From: an uncultured Fibrobacter sp.
GTDB lineage: Bacteria; Fibrobacterota; Fibrobacteria; Fibrobacterales; Fibrobacteraceae
Direction: 5' to 3'
Assembly (NCBI GenBank): GCA_946414075.1
Contig: CAMKNA010000021.1
Coordinates: forward strand, 1 to 39,778
Length of the DNA: 39,778 nucleotides
Shown: piece after piece, positions 8,141 to 16,765 of the stretch
How positions within the stretch are numbered: position 1 is the stretch's first letter
Layout: each line of letters begins with the position of its first letter
Position numbers and translations under genes: made by a program
The notes under the pieces: model-generated
Told to the model about the DNA's origin: nothing
The model's database searches: none
The model's input: the letters and a program-made list of their open reading frames with translations, nothing else

Positions 8141-8157
8141 GAAAATAGTCCGTTCCG

Positions 8158-9141
8158 CTACAGGGGTAGGTCCCTTCCGAGGCCCATTTTCAGCTCGGTC
8201 CTGCGCCTAATGACCATCTCGTTGAAAAGGTCGGTGAGACTGTCCTCGATGCTGATCATGGGCTTCCAGCCCAGGGCCATGATCTTGGATGGGTCGCCGA
8301 TAAGCAGGGGAATGTCGTTGATGCGCTCGTACTTGGAATCGAAGCGGAAGTCAACGCTCACATCGGCGATGTCCACCAGCATTTCCACCAGTTCGCGGAT
8401 GGTGTAGGACTTGCCGCTACAGATGTTGAATGTCTCGCCGGGATTTGCCGTGTTCAGCACCTGAATCATTCCTCGGGCCACATCGCGCACATCCACCACA
8501 TCGCGGCTGATGTCCAGGCTTCCGGAGTAGACCACGGGCTCGCTGCCGTAGAACTTGATTTTTACCAGCTGGTAGGTGATGGAGGGGATCACAAACCTTC
8601 GGCTGTGATGGGGCCCGGTGAAGTGGAAGGGCCGAACAAAGACGATGTGGAGCCCCTGGGCGTTGACAAACTGGTTTCCCAGGATTTCCATGCAAGCTTT
8701 GGAGGTGGCGTAGGGCGTGAGCGGATTAGGCCTGTCTTCTTCCTTATGCAGGTAGGTCAGGTGTTGTTCGGTGCGTCCGTAGATTTCGCTGGAACTGAGC
8801 AGCAAGATTCGGGCCTTGGGAACAGTCTGCCTGGCGGCTTCCAGGAGGTTCTGGGTGCCTAATAGGTTAATATTCAGAGTTTCGTAGGGCTTCTGGTACG
8901 AGAGACCCACGGAAGACTGGCTTGCCAGATGGTAGATGTGGGTGGGTGCCACCTTCTGGAGCATCTCGTAGACATCCTTGAAATTAAGCAGGTTGCCGGT
9001 GAGGTACTGTACACCGTCCATCTTCTGCCAGGGCTGGGGCTGCTCATCGCTAAAGCTGAACAGCTCGTGATTGGTGCCGCTCAGGTTAGAAAGGATGTGG
9101 AAGCCGAGTGCTCCTGTGCCACCTGTTACCAGAATACTCAT
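8158..9141 (-). CDS. NAD(P)-dependent sugar-nucleotide epimerase/reductase (GDP-4-keto-6-deoxymannose reductase-like)
   Basis: A short-chain dehydrogenase of the extended type, 327 residues. The nucleotide-binding motif TGGTGALG (6-13) and the catalytic YxxxK (Y144, K148, in PYATSKACME) are intact, with the catalytic Ser region LLLSSSEIYG just before. The segment RPFHFTGPHHSRRFVIPS and the ICSGKSYTIRELVEML motif are typical of GDP-mannose dehydratase/Rmd-like enzymes that make nucleotide-activated deoxysugars. The true substrate cannot be read from sequence. It starts 16 nt after aroKB and is probably the last gene of the aroE-aroKB unit, with no evident pathway link. Confidence 0.85.
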   Translation of the reverse strand: MSILVTGGTGALGFHILSNLSGTNHELFSFSDEQPQPWQKMDGVQYLTGNLLNFKDVYEMLQKVAPTHIYHLASQSSVGLSYQKPYETLNINLLGTQNLLEAARQTVPKARILLLSSSEIYGRTEQHLTYLHKEEDRPNPLTPYATSKACMEILGNQFVNAQGLHIVFVRPFHFTGPHHSRRFVIPSITYQLVKIKFYGSEPVVYSGSLDISRDVVDVRDVARGMIQVLNTANPGETFNICSGKSYTIRELVEMLVDIADVSVDFRFDSKYERINDIPLLIGDPSKIMALGWKPMISIEDSLTDLFNEMVIRRRTELKMGLGRDLPL

Positions 9142-9157
9142 GTGATGGTTTCAACCC

Positions 9158-10768
9158 CTATCTAATTGCGTCCCACGCCTTGGTTATTGTTTCCTTTTCA
9201 ATATTAACAACTTTTTCGACTTTTCCAATCTTTGTAGGCAAAATATATACTCTTGTTCCCTTTTCGGCCTTCTTGTCTACGGCCATGGCGTTCCATGCCT
9301 GTTCCGTATTCACATTGTAGGTCTTGGGGAAACCGAGCCGGTCCAGAAGGGCGTTCTGCCGGGCTTCTTCTTCGGCGGTAAGCTTGCCAAGTAGAACCGC
9401 GGTACGGGCGGCGACCCGCATGCCGAGACTTACGGCGATGCCGTGGCTGAACATGTTGTAGTTGGTAAGCTTCTCGATGGCATGCCCGAAGGTGTGGCCA
9501 TAGTTGAGAATGGCCCGGAGTCCGGATTCCTTCTCGTCGATGCCCACGACTTCGGCCTTGATTTCGCAGCTCCTGAAGATAAGGTGCTTGAGGACTTCGT
9601 CATCGTGGTTCTTGATTCCCTCTACATTTTCTTCAATGTAGTGGAAGAATTCCTGGTCGTAGATGACTCCATACTTGACAATTTCGGCCAGGCCCGCCAG
9701 GTATTCGTTTTCAGGAAGGGTGGAAAGTACCGAGAGATCGCACACCACGGCCTTGGGCTGGTAGAAGGCTCCAATCATGTTCTTGCCTTCGGGATGGTTT
9801 ACCGCTACCTTGCCGCCTACGGAACTGTCCACCATGGAAAGGAGGGTGGTGGGGAACTGGATGAAGTCGATCCCGCGCTGGTAAGTGGCGGCGCCGAAGC
9901 CTGCCATGTCGCCGACCACGCCGCCGCTGAACTGCAACAGGCAGCTCTTTCGGGTGTAGTTCCTGTGGAGCATGAAACTGAAAAGCTGGTTCAGATTGTG
10001 GAGCGTCTTGTTCCGCTCGCCCGCCTGGAATTTGAATATGGGACAGCGACCTCCCTGGCCCCGAAGCTGGGAGAGCATCTCGTTCTGAACTTTCGCGATG
10101 GTGGTGTCGGTACAGATCAGGAATTCGTGGGAGGGGTAAAGCCGGAGTCCTTCCAGAAGCGCCTTGGAATCGGGAATGATGTTCTTGCCGATGAAAATGG
10201 GGTAGCGTCCGCCACTGGAAGGGCAGACATCCAGGGCGTGGTGGCTCCAGAATTTTTTCATATGCAGGATTTTCTCGATGACATGGGCTTCGGTGTGGTC
10301 GTTGGAGCTTTCTACGCTGAAATCCGCCTGGGCATAGTTGGGCTCCCGTTCCTTGAGCATGACCTTGATCTTGGCAAGGCGCTCTTCGTCACTCAGGTTG
10401 GCAAGCAGGGGGCGCGTGTTCTTGCGGCCGATGCGTTCCGATAGGATTTCGGGTTTGGCCCACAGGCGGATGATGACGCCGTTCTCCTTAATGACCTTGA
10501 TGTTATCGGCCTGGGTCAGGGCGCCGCCACCTAGGGAAACCACCTGCGGCGTCTCGTTGTTGCAGATTTCGGCGATGATTTCCTTTTCTTTCTCACGGAA
10601 GAAGGCTTCTCCTTCTTGGGCGAAAATATCGGAGATGGATTTGCCAACGCGCTCCACAATCAGGCTGTCGGTATCGACGAAGGGGCGTTCCAGACGCTCT
10701 GCCAGGGCCCTTCCGGTACGGCTCTTGCCGCTAGCCATGAAACCTGTAAAGAATATATGCCTTCTCAT
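9158..10768 (-). CDS. aroKB: Bifunctional shikimate kinase / 3-dehydroquinate synthase
   Basis: One 536-residue frame carries two shikimate-pathway enzymes. Residues 1-168 are shikimate kinase: P-loop GFMASGKS (9-16), acidic D32/D34, FREKE (57-61), GGG (80-82) and the Arg-rich lid around GRKNTRPL. From about residue 170 the protein is AroB: PIFIGKNI, FSGGVVGDMAGFGAATY, FPTTLLSMVDSSVGGK, GLAEIVKYG and LNYGHTFGHAIE with metal-binding His. There is no stop or frameshift between the halves; the Met at the junction (MKKFW) is internal. In-frame codons exist upstream of the ATG at 10768, but they lie inside aroE and look non-coding. ATG overlaps the aroE stop as TAATG. The fusion pairs steps 2 and 5 of the pathway. 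Confidence 0.93.
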   Translation of the reverse strand: MRRHIFFTGFMASGKSRTGRALAERLERPFVDTDSLIVERVGKSISDIFAQEGEAFFREKEKEIIAEICNNETPQVVSLGGGALTQADNIKVIKENGVIIRLWAKPEILSERIGRKNTRPLLANLSDEERLAKIKVMLKEREPNYAQADFSVESSNDHTEAHVIEKILHMKKFWSHHALDVCPSSGGRYPIFIGKNIIPDSKALLEGLRLYPSHEFLICTDTTIAKVQNEMLSQLRGQGGRCPIFKFQAGERNKTLHNLNQLFSFMLHRNYTRKSCLLQFSGGVVGDMAGFGAATYQRGIDFIQFPTTLLSMVDSSVGGKVAVNHPEGKNMIGAFYQPKAVVCDLSVLSTLPENEYLAGLAEIVKYGVIYDQEFFHYIEENVEGIKNHDDEVLKHLIFRSCEIKAEVVGIDEKESGLRAILNYGHTFGHAIEKLTNYNMFSHGIAVSLGMRVAARTAVLLGKLTAEEEARQNALLDRLGFPKTYNVNTEQAWNAMAVDKKAEKGTRVYILPTKIGKVEKVVNIEKETITKAWDAIR

Positions 10769-11640
10769 TAGATAGCCTCCATTCCCTTGCGCATGATGGC
10801 CCGCAGTTCCTCGTCTGTGTGCCCCTTGACCTGCTCGGGGAACCACATCTTGAAACTTTCTAGACCCTGGTTCACCAGCATTCCCTCGCCGGTGACGGTC
10901 TTGCAGCCTTTTTCGGCGGCGAGTTTCAGAAGCTTGGTCTGGGGTGGCGCATACACGATGTCGCATACGGCTTGCCCGGGGTTCAGACTGTCGCTTTCCA
11001 GAGGGGATTCGCCTTCGTTGGGGGTCATGCCTACGGAGGTGGCGTTGATGATAATCTTGTAATCCTTGGAGACCTTGGGAAATTCCTGGAAGGTGAATAC
11101 GGAAATCTTCTCGCTGTCCTTGAACAGCGGGTTTAGGGAGTTTGCCAGGGCGACCCCCTTTTCCCTGTTTCGGCACACGATGGCGAGCTTGTTGCCCTGT
11201 TCCAGCAGGGTGTAGGCGATGGCCTTTGCCGCACCACCGTTGCCCAGTAGGGCGATGGTGGTGTTTTTAGGTTGGACACCGTTTTCTTCTAGGTTGCGGA
11301 TACAGCCGTAAGGGTCCGTGGTGGTGCCGCAGAGGGTTCCACCGACGATACCGTCTTTCCAGTACAGTGTATTCACGCTTCCGGTAAACTTGCTGATGGG
11401 GGAAAGATCGTCTACCAGTTCCATGACGGGAGTCTTGTAGGGAATGGTGATGTTCGCTCCCCTGAACTTCATGGCCCTGAAACCTTGGATAGCCTGGGCA
11501 AAATGGGCCGGCTCCGGGCCGCAGGGCAGGTATGCCGCGTTGATTCCAAGCGCCTTGAACAGCGCATTGTGCATGAGGGGAGACTTGCTATGGGCAATAG
11601 GGTGCCCGAAAACGCAAAGGGTTTCCGTTTTTCCGTTCAT
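10768..11640 (-). CDS. aroE: Shikimate dehydrogenase
   Basis: Reduces 3-dehydroshikimate to shikimate with NADPH. At 290 residues, it has family motifs FGHPIAHSKSPLMHNA (shikimate-binding Ser pair), GANITIPYK (catalytic Lys), a TTTDPYG segment in place of the usual NTDxxG, the NADP-binding GNGGAAKA, and NATSVGM. The C-terminal GMLVNQGLESF helix is also typical. It overlaps the aroKB fusion by one base (TAATG), so steps 2, 4 and 5 of the pathway are coupled. An AGAGG ribosome-binding site lies a few bases before the ATG. Confidence 0.95.
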   Translation of the reverse strand: MNGKTETLCVFGHPIAHSKSPLMHNALFKALGINAAYLPCGPEPAHFAQAIQGFRAMKFRGANITIPYKTPVMELVDDLSPISKFTGSVNTLYWKDGIVGGTLCGTTTDPYGCIRNLEENGVQPKNTTIALLGNGGAAKAIAYTLLEQGNKLAIVCRNREKGVALANSLNPLFKDSEKISVFTFQEFPKVSKDYKIIINATSVGMTPNEGESPLESDSLNPGQAVCDIVYAPPQTKLLKLAAEKGCKTVTGEGMLVNQGLESFKMWFPEQVKGHTDEELRAIMRKGMEAI

Positions 11641-11701
11641 ACGAACCTCTTTTGTCCGCCCACCTGGGGCTGAACTCTAAACAATACCTTGTTAAAGATA
11701 T

Positions 11702-11731
11702 AAAAAAGGGAGCCGAAAAGTTCGCTTTCAG
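11702..11731 (-). terminator. Weak terminator downstream of sufD
   Basis: On the minus strand CTGAAA/TTTCGG can form a short stem followed by CTCCC and a six-T run. It sits in the 99-bp gap between sufD and aroE. The stem is short and contains a wobble pair. Confidence 0.3.
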
Positions 11732-11739
11732 AAAATTTT

Positions 11740-12723
11740 TTAAAGACTGTCCACAACCTGTTCCAGGCGTTTCTTGGCGGGGGAGTCTTCTAGGGGCATA
11801 AAGAGTTCCTTTGCGAAGGCCCGTGTGAGCATTTCCTTGGCTGTTTTTTCGGGAATTCCCCTGCTGGTCAGGTAGAACAGCTGCTCGCTGTCCAGCTCAC
11901 CGCAGGTGTTCCCGTGGGTGCATTCCACATCATCGTGGTAGATTTTCAATACCGGCTTCACAGAGACGGAGGAATCCTCGGAAAGGAGGATGGTGTTCAC
12001 CAGCTGGGACGAGAAAACCTTGGAGCAGTCTGCGCCTACCACGACGCTGCCGTCGTAGCTTGCGTTGGACTTGCCGTTCAGTAGGTTCCTTGCAAACTGG
12101 ACACTTTCTGTTTCGGGAGCCTCGTGGCGGATGGTGATACGGTGGTGGACGGAATCGCTATTATCGAGTACATTCAGGGACCGGATTTCGAGCCGGGCGC
12201 CACAACCTTTCAGGAAGGCGTCCAGGCTGGTGCGCTTGATTCCTGTGCCGCGTTCAATTTCGGAGAAGAAAACCTTGGAACCTTCCTCCTGCACGATGCG
12301 GAAATGCCTGAACCGAAGGGGCACGCCGTCGGCAGGGTTCGCGAAGAAGATGTGGACCTGTGCGTTTTCGCCTATGTGGATGTCGAACCGTTCGGCGCAG
12401 ATTTCGTGGGCCACCTTGTTGTCGAGAATCTCGATGCTTGCCTTGGCGTTCTTGCCGATGTTCAGGATGGTATGGCCGAAGTCGTTGTTGCACTTGAGCA
12501 TGGCCATTTCGTTTGCGTTGTCGGCGATGTCCCTTTGCATGGGGCGGGCGTTATAGGCCATGGGCAGCAGAGCCGCAAAGTCGTCTTCGTCGGAGTAGTC
12601 CGCAGTGTCGGCGCAGGCTTCGGGAAGCTCTGGTGCGGGAATCTTTGCCACAGGAAAGAATGTCCACAACTCGTTGTTGCGCTGTGGCATGCCGATTTGC
12701 TTTAAGCGGGTCTGGGCGTCCAT
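11740..12723 (-). CDS. sufD: Fe-S cluster scaffold component SufD
   Basis: SufD joins SufB and the ATPase SufC in the SufBCD scaffold that builds iron-sulfur clusters. The 327-residue protein has an N-terminal helical part (RLKQIGMPQRNNELW, as in other SufD/SufB proteins), a central beta-helix region and the C-terminal signature HGNTCGELDSEQLFYL followed by SRGI and an Ala/Lys-rich helical end. The invariant His of the HG motif is present. It overlaps sufC by one base (TAATG). sufB and a SufS-type desulfurase are not adjacent. It is shorter than the SufD of enteric bacteria, as I recall those. Confidence 0.9.
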   Translation of the reverse strand: MDAQTRLKQIGMPQRNNELWTFFPVAKIPAPELPEACADTADYSDEDDFAALLPMAYNARPMQRDIADNANEMAMLKCNNDFGHTILNIGKNAKASIEILDNKVAHEICAERFDIHIGENAQVHIFFANPADGVPLRFRHFRIVQEEGSKVFFSEIERGTGIKRTSLDAFLKGCGARLEIRSLNVLDNSDSVHHRITIRHEAPETESVQFARNLLNGKSNASYDGSVVVGADCSKVFSSQLVNTILLSEDSSVSVKPVLKIYHDDVECTHGNTCGELDSEQLFYLTSRGIPEKTAKEMLTRAFAKELFMPLEDSPAKKRLEQVVDSL

Positions 12724-13469
12724 TACTTTTCCTCGATCCAGTCGTAGCCTTTTTCTTCTAGTTCCAGAGCCAGTTCCGGGCCTCCACTCAGGATAATCTT
12801 TCCGTGCCGGAGTACATGGACAAAGTCGGGCTTTACATAATCCAGGAGTCTCTGGTAATGGGTCACCAGAATGACGGCCTTGTCCGGGCCCATGATGTGG
12901 TTGATTCCGCCTGCCACAATGCGCAGCGCGTCAATGTCCAGGCCGGAATCGGTCTCGTCCAGCAGGGAAACTTTCGGGTCCAAAATGGCCATCTGCAAGA
13001 TCTCGTTGCGCTTCTTCTCGCCGCCGGAGTAGCCTTCGTTTACGCCGCGGTCCCGATAGCGCTCGTCCATTTCCAGGAGGGCCATCTTCTCGTCGATGAG
13101 CTTCTTGAATTCTGCGTCGTCGATTTCGCTCTGCCCGAGGAACACCCGCTTGCTGTTTAGGGCCATCTTCAAGAATTCCACATTGTTCACGCCGGGAATT
13201 TCGGTGGGGTACTGGGTGCTGATGAACAGCCCACTGTTGGCCCTTTCGTTGATTTCCATCTGGAGCAGGTCCTTGCCGTCTAGCGTGACAGAACCGCCAT
13301 CTACATGATAGGCGGGGTGGCCTGCGATGACCTTGGAAAGCGTGCTTTTTCCGGAGCCGTTGGGGCCCATGATGGCGTGGACTTCACCCGCCTTGACCTC
13401 CAGATTGATGCCTTTCAGAATCTGGGTCCCGTCTTCGATGCTTGCCTTCAAGTCTTTAATGGATAACAT
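12723..13469 (-). CDS. sufC: Fe-S cluster assembly ATPase SufC
   Basis: An ABC-type ATPase that energises the SufBCD scaffold; soluble, without a membrane partner. The 248-residue protein has Walker A GPNGSGKST (35-43), the SufC-type signature YSGGEKKRNE (147-156) and Walker B/D-loop SLLDETDSGLD (168-178), where the Glu after Asp is the catalytic base. TQYPTEIPGV is a SufC-typical Q-loop. The ATG at 13469 gives the normal N-terminus MLSIKDL; upstream in-frame codons overlap dnaG and look non-coding. The start lies 14 nt inside the 3' end of dnaG, so the three genes dnaG-sufC-sufD form one overlapping unit. Confidence 0.96.
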   Translation of the reverse strand: MLSIKDLKASIEDGTQILKGINLEVKAGEVHAIMGPNGSGKSTLSKVIAGHPAYHVDGGSVTLDGKDLLQMEINERANSGLFISTQYPTEIPGVNNVEFLKMALNSKRVFLGQSEIDDAEFKKLIDEKMALLEMDERYRDRGVNEGYSGGEKKRNEILQMAILDPKVSLLDETDSGLDIDALRIVAGGINHIMGPDKAVILVTHYQRLLDYVKPDFVHVLRHGKIILSGGPELALELEEKGYDWIEEK

Positions 13470-15333
13470 GGATGAGCCTATCCTTGCAGCTGATGATACT
13501 GTCTGCAAATTGGTTGATGTCGATGGAGCCTTTCTTGTAGGAGGCGTCCAGTTTTTGTAATTCTTGTGTGAAAGCGTAAAGGTCCATGCGCTTCTGGATA
13601 CCTTCGGCGCTGTCTAGCTGGATGTTCTTCTTTTCCCTGTCGCAGAAGCGCTGCATGAGGACCATGAGAGAGTCGTAGAATTCGTTGATTTCCTTGGGTG
13701 GAGTCCAGGATTCTTCGGGGAGCCCCTCCATAAAGAGTTGGCCCTGTCGTGGCAGGATTTCGTAAAGCGCTTGCGGTGAAAAGTATCCGGTCTCGGCGTA
13801 GTGGGCGATGGCGGTGTTTACGAATTCGTCCACGACGGAAGATTCCAGAAGCTGGATGCCGCTTTCGGCCAGGTTTATGTCGAAAAAATCGCAGGCCCTG
13901 TCTAAAAGGGTGGGGTTCCTGAAAAGGAGATTGGCAAACCGGATTTCCATGGGGGGGATCAGCCGCCACGGGACCATGGTGGCTTCTTCCTGGAGTTGCT
14001 GGCGGGCCTGTTCCTGCTCGGCGGTAGGCTTGTGCTTCACATGGATCTGGTTCACATCGTTCAGGGACCTGCTGGTGTCGAAACGCTCCGAAAGGAGCTT
14101 CACATACTGGTTCCTAAGTTCCGTGTTCTCGATACTCTTGATGAGAGACTTGGCGTAGGTGATAAAACTTGCCCGGGCTTCGATGCTGGAGAGGTCCTTC
14201 ATGTGGGAAAGGTAGCTGAGCCAGTCCTCGGCATTCCTGAGTTCTTCCCGGAAGGCGTCGGCACCCCGTTCGTTCACGAAGTTGTCGGGGTCAATCTTGG
14301 TGCCATCGGGCCTGGAGAGGGCGAAAACCTTCGGGCCGATTCCCTTGGGAAGCACGATTTCCAGGGAGCGAAGGGTGGCCTTCTGGCCTGCCGCGTCGCC
14401 GTCAAAGACCAGGTAGGCGGTCTTGGCGTAGCGGGAAAGGATGCTGGCGTGGGTTTCGGTAAGGGCGGTTCCAGATGCCGCCACCACATTATGCACACCA
14501 CCCTGGTAAAGGCTTATCAGGTCAAAGTAGCCTTCTACGATGATGACGGCGTTTTCTTTGGCAATGGCGTTCTTGCTGTGGTTCAGCCCGAAAAGGATGT
14601 CGCTTTTCTGGTAAAGGATGGTTTCCGGGCTGTTCATGTACTTGGGCCGCTTGAAATCCCCTTGCTTTTCGCTAAGATCACGGCCACCAAAAGCCACCAC
14701 CGCTCCCGAGAGGTTCTGGATGGCAATCATCAGGCGGTCACGGAACTTGTCAGAAATGCCGCCGTTCTCTTTTTCTACGGCAAGGCCTGCCTTGACGCAT
14801 TCCTTGGGGGAGAAACCCTTCTTGGCGGCGTAGCCCACAAAGCCTTCTCGACCGTCGGGAGCATAACCGATGTGGAACTGCTTGCGGGTGGCCTCGGTAA
14901 TGTGGCGAGTGCTCAGGTACTGCTGTGCCTTGGGGCTGTGGGTCAACTGCTCTTCGAACCACTGGCAGGCCAGCTCGTTCAGCTTGCGGACCAGTTCGCG
15001 CTCTTCGGTGATTTCGGCCCGTTCCGGGTTGCTCATGTTGGGCAACTCGAAACTGCAGAAGTCCGCCACCCAACGGACGGCGGCGTTGAAGTCGATTTTC
15101 TCGTGTTCCTGCACGAACTTGAACACATCCCCGCCGGCACCGCAGGCAAAGCACTTGTAGATGCCCAGAGTGGGGTTTACATACATGGAGGGGGAGTGGT
15201 CGTCGTGGAAAGGGCACACCCCTACGAAGCGCCCGTTGCCCGACCTTTTCAGGGGCAAGAACTGCTCAATGACCGCCGTAATGTCGGCTTCTGATTTGAG
15301 CTGTTGGATGACTTCGTTAGGGTAGAAGGGCAT
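13456..15333 (-). CDS. dnaG: DNA primase
   Basis: Synthesises RNA primers at the replication fork together with the DnaB helicase. The 625-residue protein has the CHC2 zinc finger (C40, H43, C61, C64), the RNA-polymerase basic region with FGGRDL, and the TOPRIM core with E267 (IIVEGYFD), AASGTAL and DGDAAGQ (D311/D313). The last 200 or so residues would be the helicase-binding region and are poorly conserved. The ATG at 15333 lies only 4 nt after a TAAATTTG octamer, so the mRNA may start at or very near the start codon. It is followed by sufC with a 14-nt overlap; rpoD, a common neighbour elsewhere, is absent. Confidence 0.96.
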   Translation of the reverse strand: MPFYPNEVIQQLKSEADITAVIEQFLPLKRSGNGRFVGVCPFHDDHSPSMYVNPTLGIYKCFACGAGGDVFKFVQEHEKIDFNAAVRWVADFCSFELPNMSNPERAEITEERELVRKLNELACQWFEEQLTHSPKAQQYLSTRHITEATRKQFHIGYAPDGREGFVGYAAKKGFSPKECVKAGLAVEKENGGISDKFRDRLMIAIQNLSGAVVAFGGRDLSEKQGDFKRPKYMNSPETILYQKSDILFGLNHSKNAIAKENAVIIVEGYFDLISLYQGGVHNVVAASGTALTETHASILSRYAKTAYLVFDGDAAGQKATLRSLEIVLPKGIGPKVFALSRPDGTKIDPDNFVNERGADAFREELRNAEDWLSYLSHMKDLSSIEARASFITYAKSLIKSIENTELRNQYVKLLSERFDTSRSLNDVNQIHVKHKPTAEQEQARQQLQEEATMVPWRLIPPMEIRFANLLFRNPTLLDRACDFFDINLAESGIQLLESSVVDEFVNTAIAHYAETGYFSPQALYEILPRQGQLFMEGLPEESWTPPKEINEFYDSLMVLMQRFCDREKKNIQLDSAEGIQKRMDLYAFTQELQKLDASYKKGSIDINQFADSIISCKDRLIHVIH

Positions 15334-15337
15334 GGCC

Positions 15338-15345
15338 CAAATTTA
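15338..15345 (-). promoter_or_regulatory. Promoter-like octamer TAAATTTG before dnaG
   Basis: On the minus strand the sequence reads TAAATTTGGGCCATG, placing an exact TANNTTTG core 4 nt before the dnaG ATG in the 17-bp gap after the MATE gene. If this is the promoter core, dnaG would be transcribed from a start site at or close to its first codon. Confidence 0.5.
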
Positions 15346-15350
15346 GCTTT

Positions 15351-16685
15351 TTATACCACGGCTTTGGTTTTCCAGCGACCGCTTTTCCAGCGCCAGAAGT
15401 TGGCGATAGAGCGGTAGAACTCGTCGCTGGCCATGCCCAGCCATAGTCCCACTAGACCTAGTTTGAGCCCAAAAGCAAGGAATAGAGCCGTGCCTACGCC
15501 GAGAGTCCACATCATGGCACTTCCGACAATGGCAGGGAACTTGGAATCACCAGTGGCTCGCAAAGCCGTCGTGACGATGTAGTTTACGGCCTTGAAAGGT
15601 TGCAGTGCCACATCGCACCAAAGGCATAGGCAGCCTAGTCGGATAACTTCAGGATCTTTTGAGAAAATTCCGATAAGATGTTCTCCGCAGAGGGCCACCG
15701 CGACGGAGAAAATAAGACCGCTGATGCTTCCGATAATGAAGGTCTTTTTAATCTGGTTAGAGGCTCTGTCATATTCGTGAGCGCCCACTAAGTGGGCCAC
15801 GAGAATCTGGTTTCCGCTACCCAAGCCGATTCCCAAAATGCAGGAGACCGCCGAGAAGTTCCCCGCAAACACGCGGGCCGTTATGGCGGTGGTGCCCACA
15901 TAGACCACCATGGCGGTAATGAACACCTGGAAAAGTTGGAAACTGATGGGTTCTGCGGCGGCAGGGAGTCCGATACGGATCCAGTCGGGCAGGATAATCT
16001 TGGAGCGGACAAGGTCCCGCTTGTTTGTTTTATGGCGGATTTTGAAACGCAGTACCAGCCAGAGCATGATGGAAGCCAGCAGCCACGAAATACTGGTAGC
16101 AAGTGCCACACCGTAGACGCCCATCTTTGGGAGCCCGAAAAGGCCTTCCAGGAAGATGTAGTTCAGGATGGCGTTACTTATGATGGTAAGAACATTGCTA
16201 ATCAGGTTCCAGATGGTAAGGCCGTGGGTGGCGATGAGGGAGATGAGGGTGGTTTGCAGGGCACGGAATGCAAAACCGAAAGCCACTACGGAAAGGAACT
16301 GGTTTGCGTACAGGGCCGTGTCGTCGGTAAGTCCCATGAGGGAGACGATGGTTCCCGAAAGGGGGAACACCAGCAGCGTGATGGAGACTCCCAGCAAAAA
16401 GCTACCCACAAGAACCAGGGTCTGGGTTGTTCTGGCGTGGCTGCCTTGCTTGGCGCCGATATACTGGGAGGTAATGCTGGCGCCTGCCTGAGAGAAAGCG
16501 TGGAGGGCGGTGAAAATGGTGGCGATGATGGGCATCAGGGCGCCCACGCCTGCAGCCGCCGTTTCCTCCGTGCGGGAAAGGAACCAGCTGTCCATCATGG
16601 GCTGGAAAATCCCGACGGCGAAGGTCAGGATAAGAGGCCAAGAAAGACTGAGGAGGGAACGGTCTTTAACTTGCTTTCCAGTCAT
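15351..16685 (-). CDS. MATE-family multidrug/cation antiporter
   Basis: A 444-residue integral membrane protein of the MATE family, which exports drugs or metabolites using a Na+ or H+ gradient. About twelve hydrophobic segments form two homologous halves. The N-terminal LSLSWPLILTFAVGIFQPMMDSWFLSR is the typical first helix (with the conserved Pro), and the GLGSGNQILVAHLVGAHEYDRA segment opens the second half as in NorM-like proteins. Substrate cannot be told from sequence. The gene appears separate: 80 bp upstream separates it from the thioesterase, with its own promoter-like octamer 4 nt from the ATG. Confidence 0.88.
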   Translation of the reverse strand: MTGKQVKDRSLLSLSWPLILTFAVGIFQPMMDSWFLSRTEETAAAGVGALMPIIATIFTALHAFSQAGASITSQYIGAKQGSHARTTQTLVLVGSFLLGVSITLLVFPLSGTIVSLMGLTDDTALYANQFLSVVAFGFAFRALQTTLISLIATHGLTIWNLISNVLTIISNAILNYIFLEGLFGLPKMGVYGVALATSISWLLASIMLWLVLRFKIRHKTNKRDLVRSKIILPDWIRIGLPAAAEPISFQLFQVFITAMVVYVGTTAITARVFAGNFSAVSCILGIGLGSGNQILVAHLVGAHEYDRASNQIKKTFIIGSISGLIFSVAVALCGEHLIGIFSKDPEVIRLGCLCLWCDVALQPFKAVNYIVTTALRATGDSKFPAIVGSAMMWTLGVGTALFLAFGLKLGLVGLWLGMASDEFYRSIANFWRWKSGRWKTKAVV

Positions 16686-16689
16686 GGCC

Positions 16690-16697
16690 CAATGGTA
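16690..16697 (-). promoter_or_regulatory. Promoter-like octamer TACCATTG before the MATE gene
   Basis: It matches TANNTTTG at 7 of 8 positions. The context TACCATTGGGCCATG closely parallels the dnaG site TAAATTTGGGCCATG, including the 4-nt GGCC spacer to the start codon. Confidence 0.4.
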
Positions 16698-16765
16698 GAA
16701 AAATAGGGGACTCTAGTACACCCATTCGGGGTGAGAATTGTTTGCTCTTGTATACAGAAAGGTAG

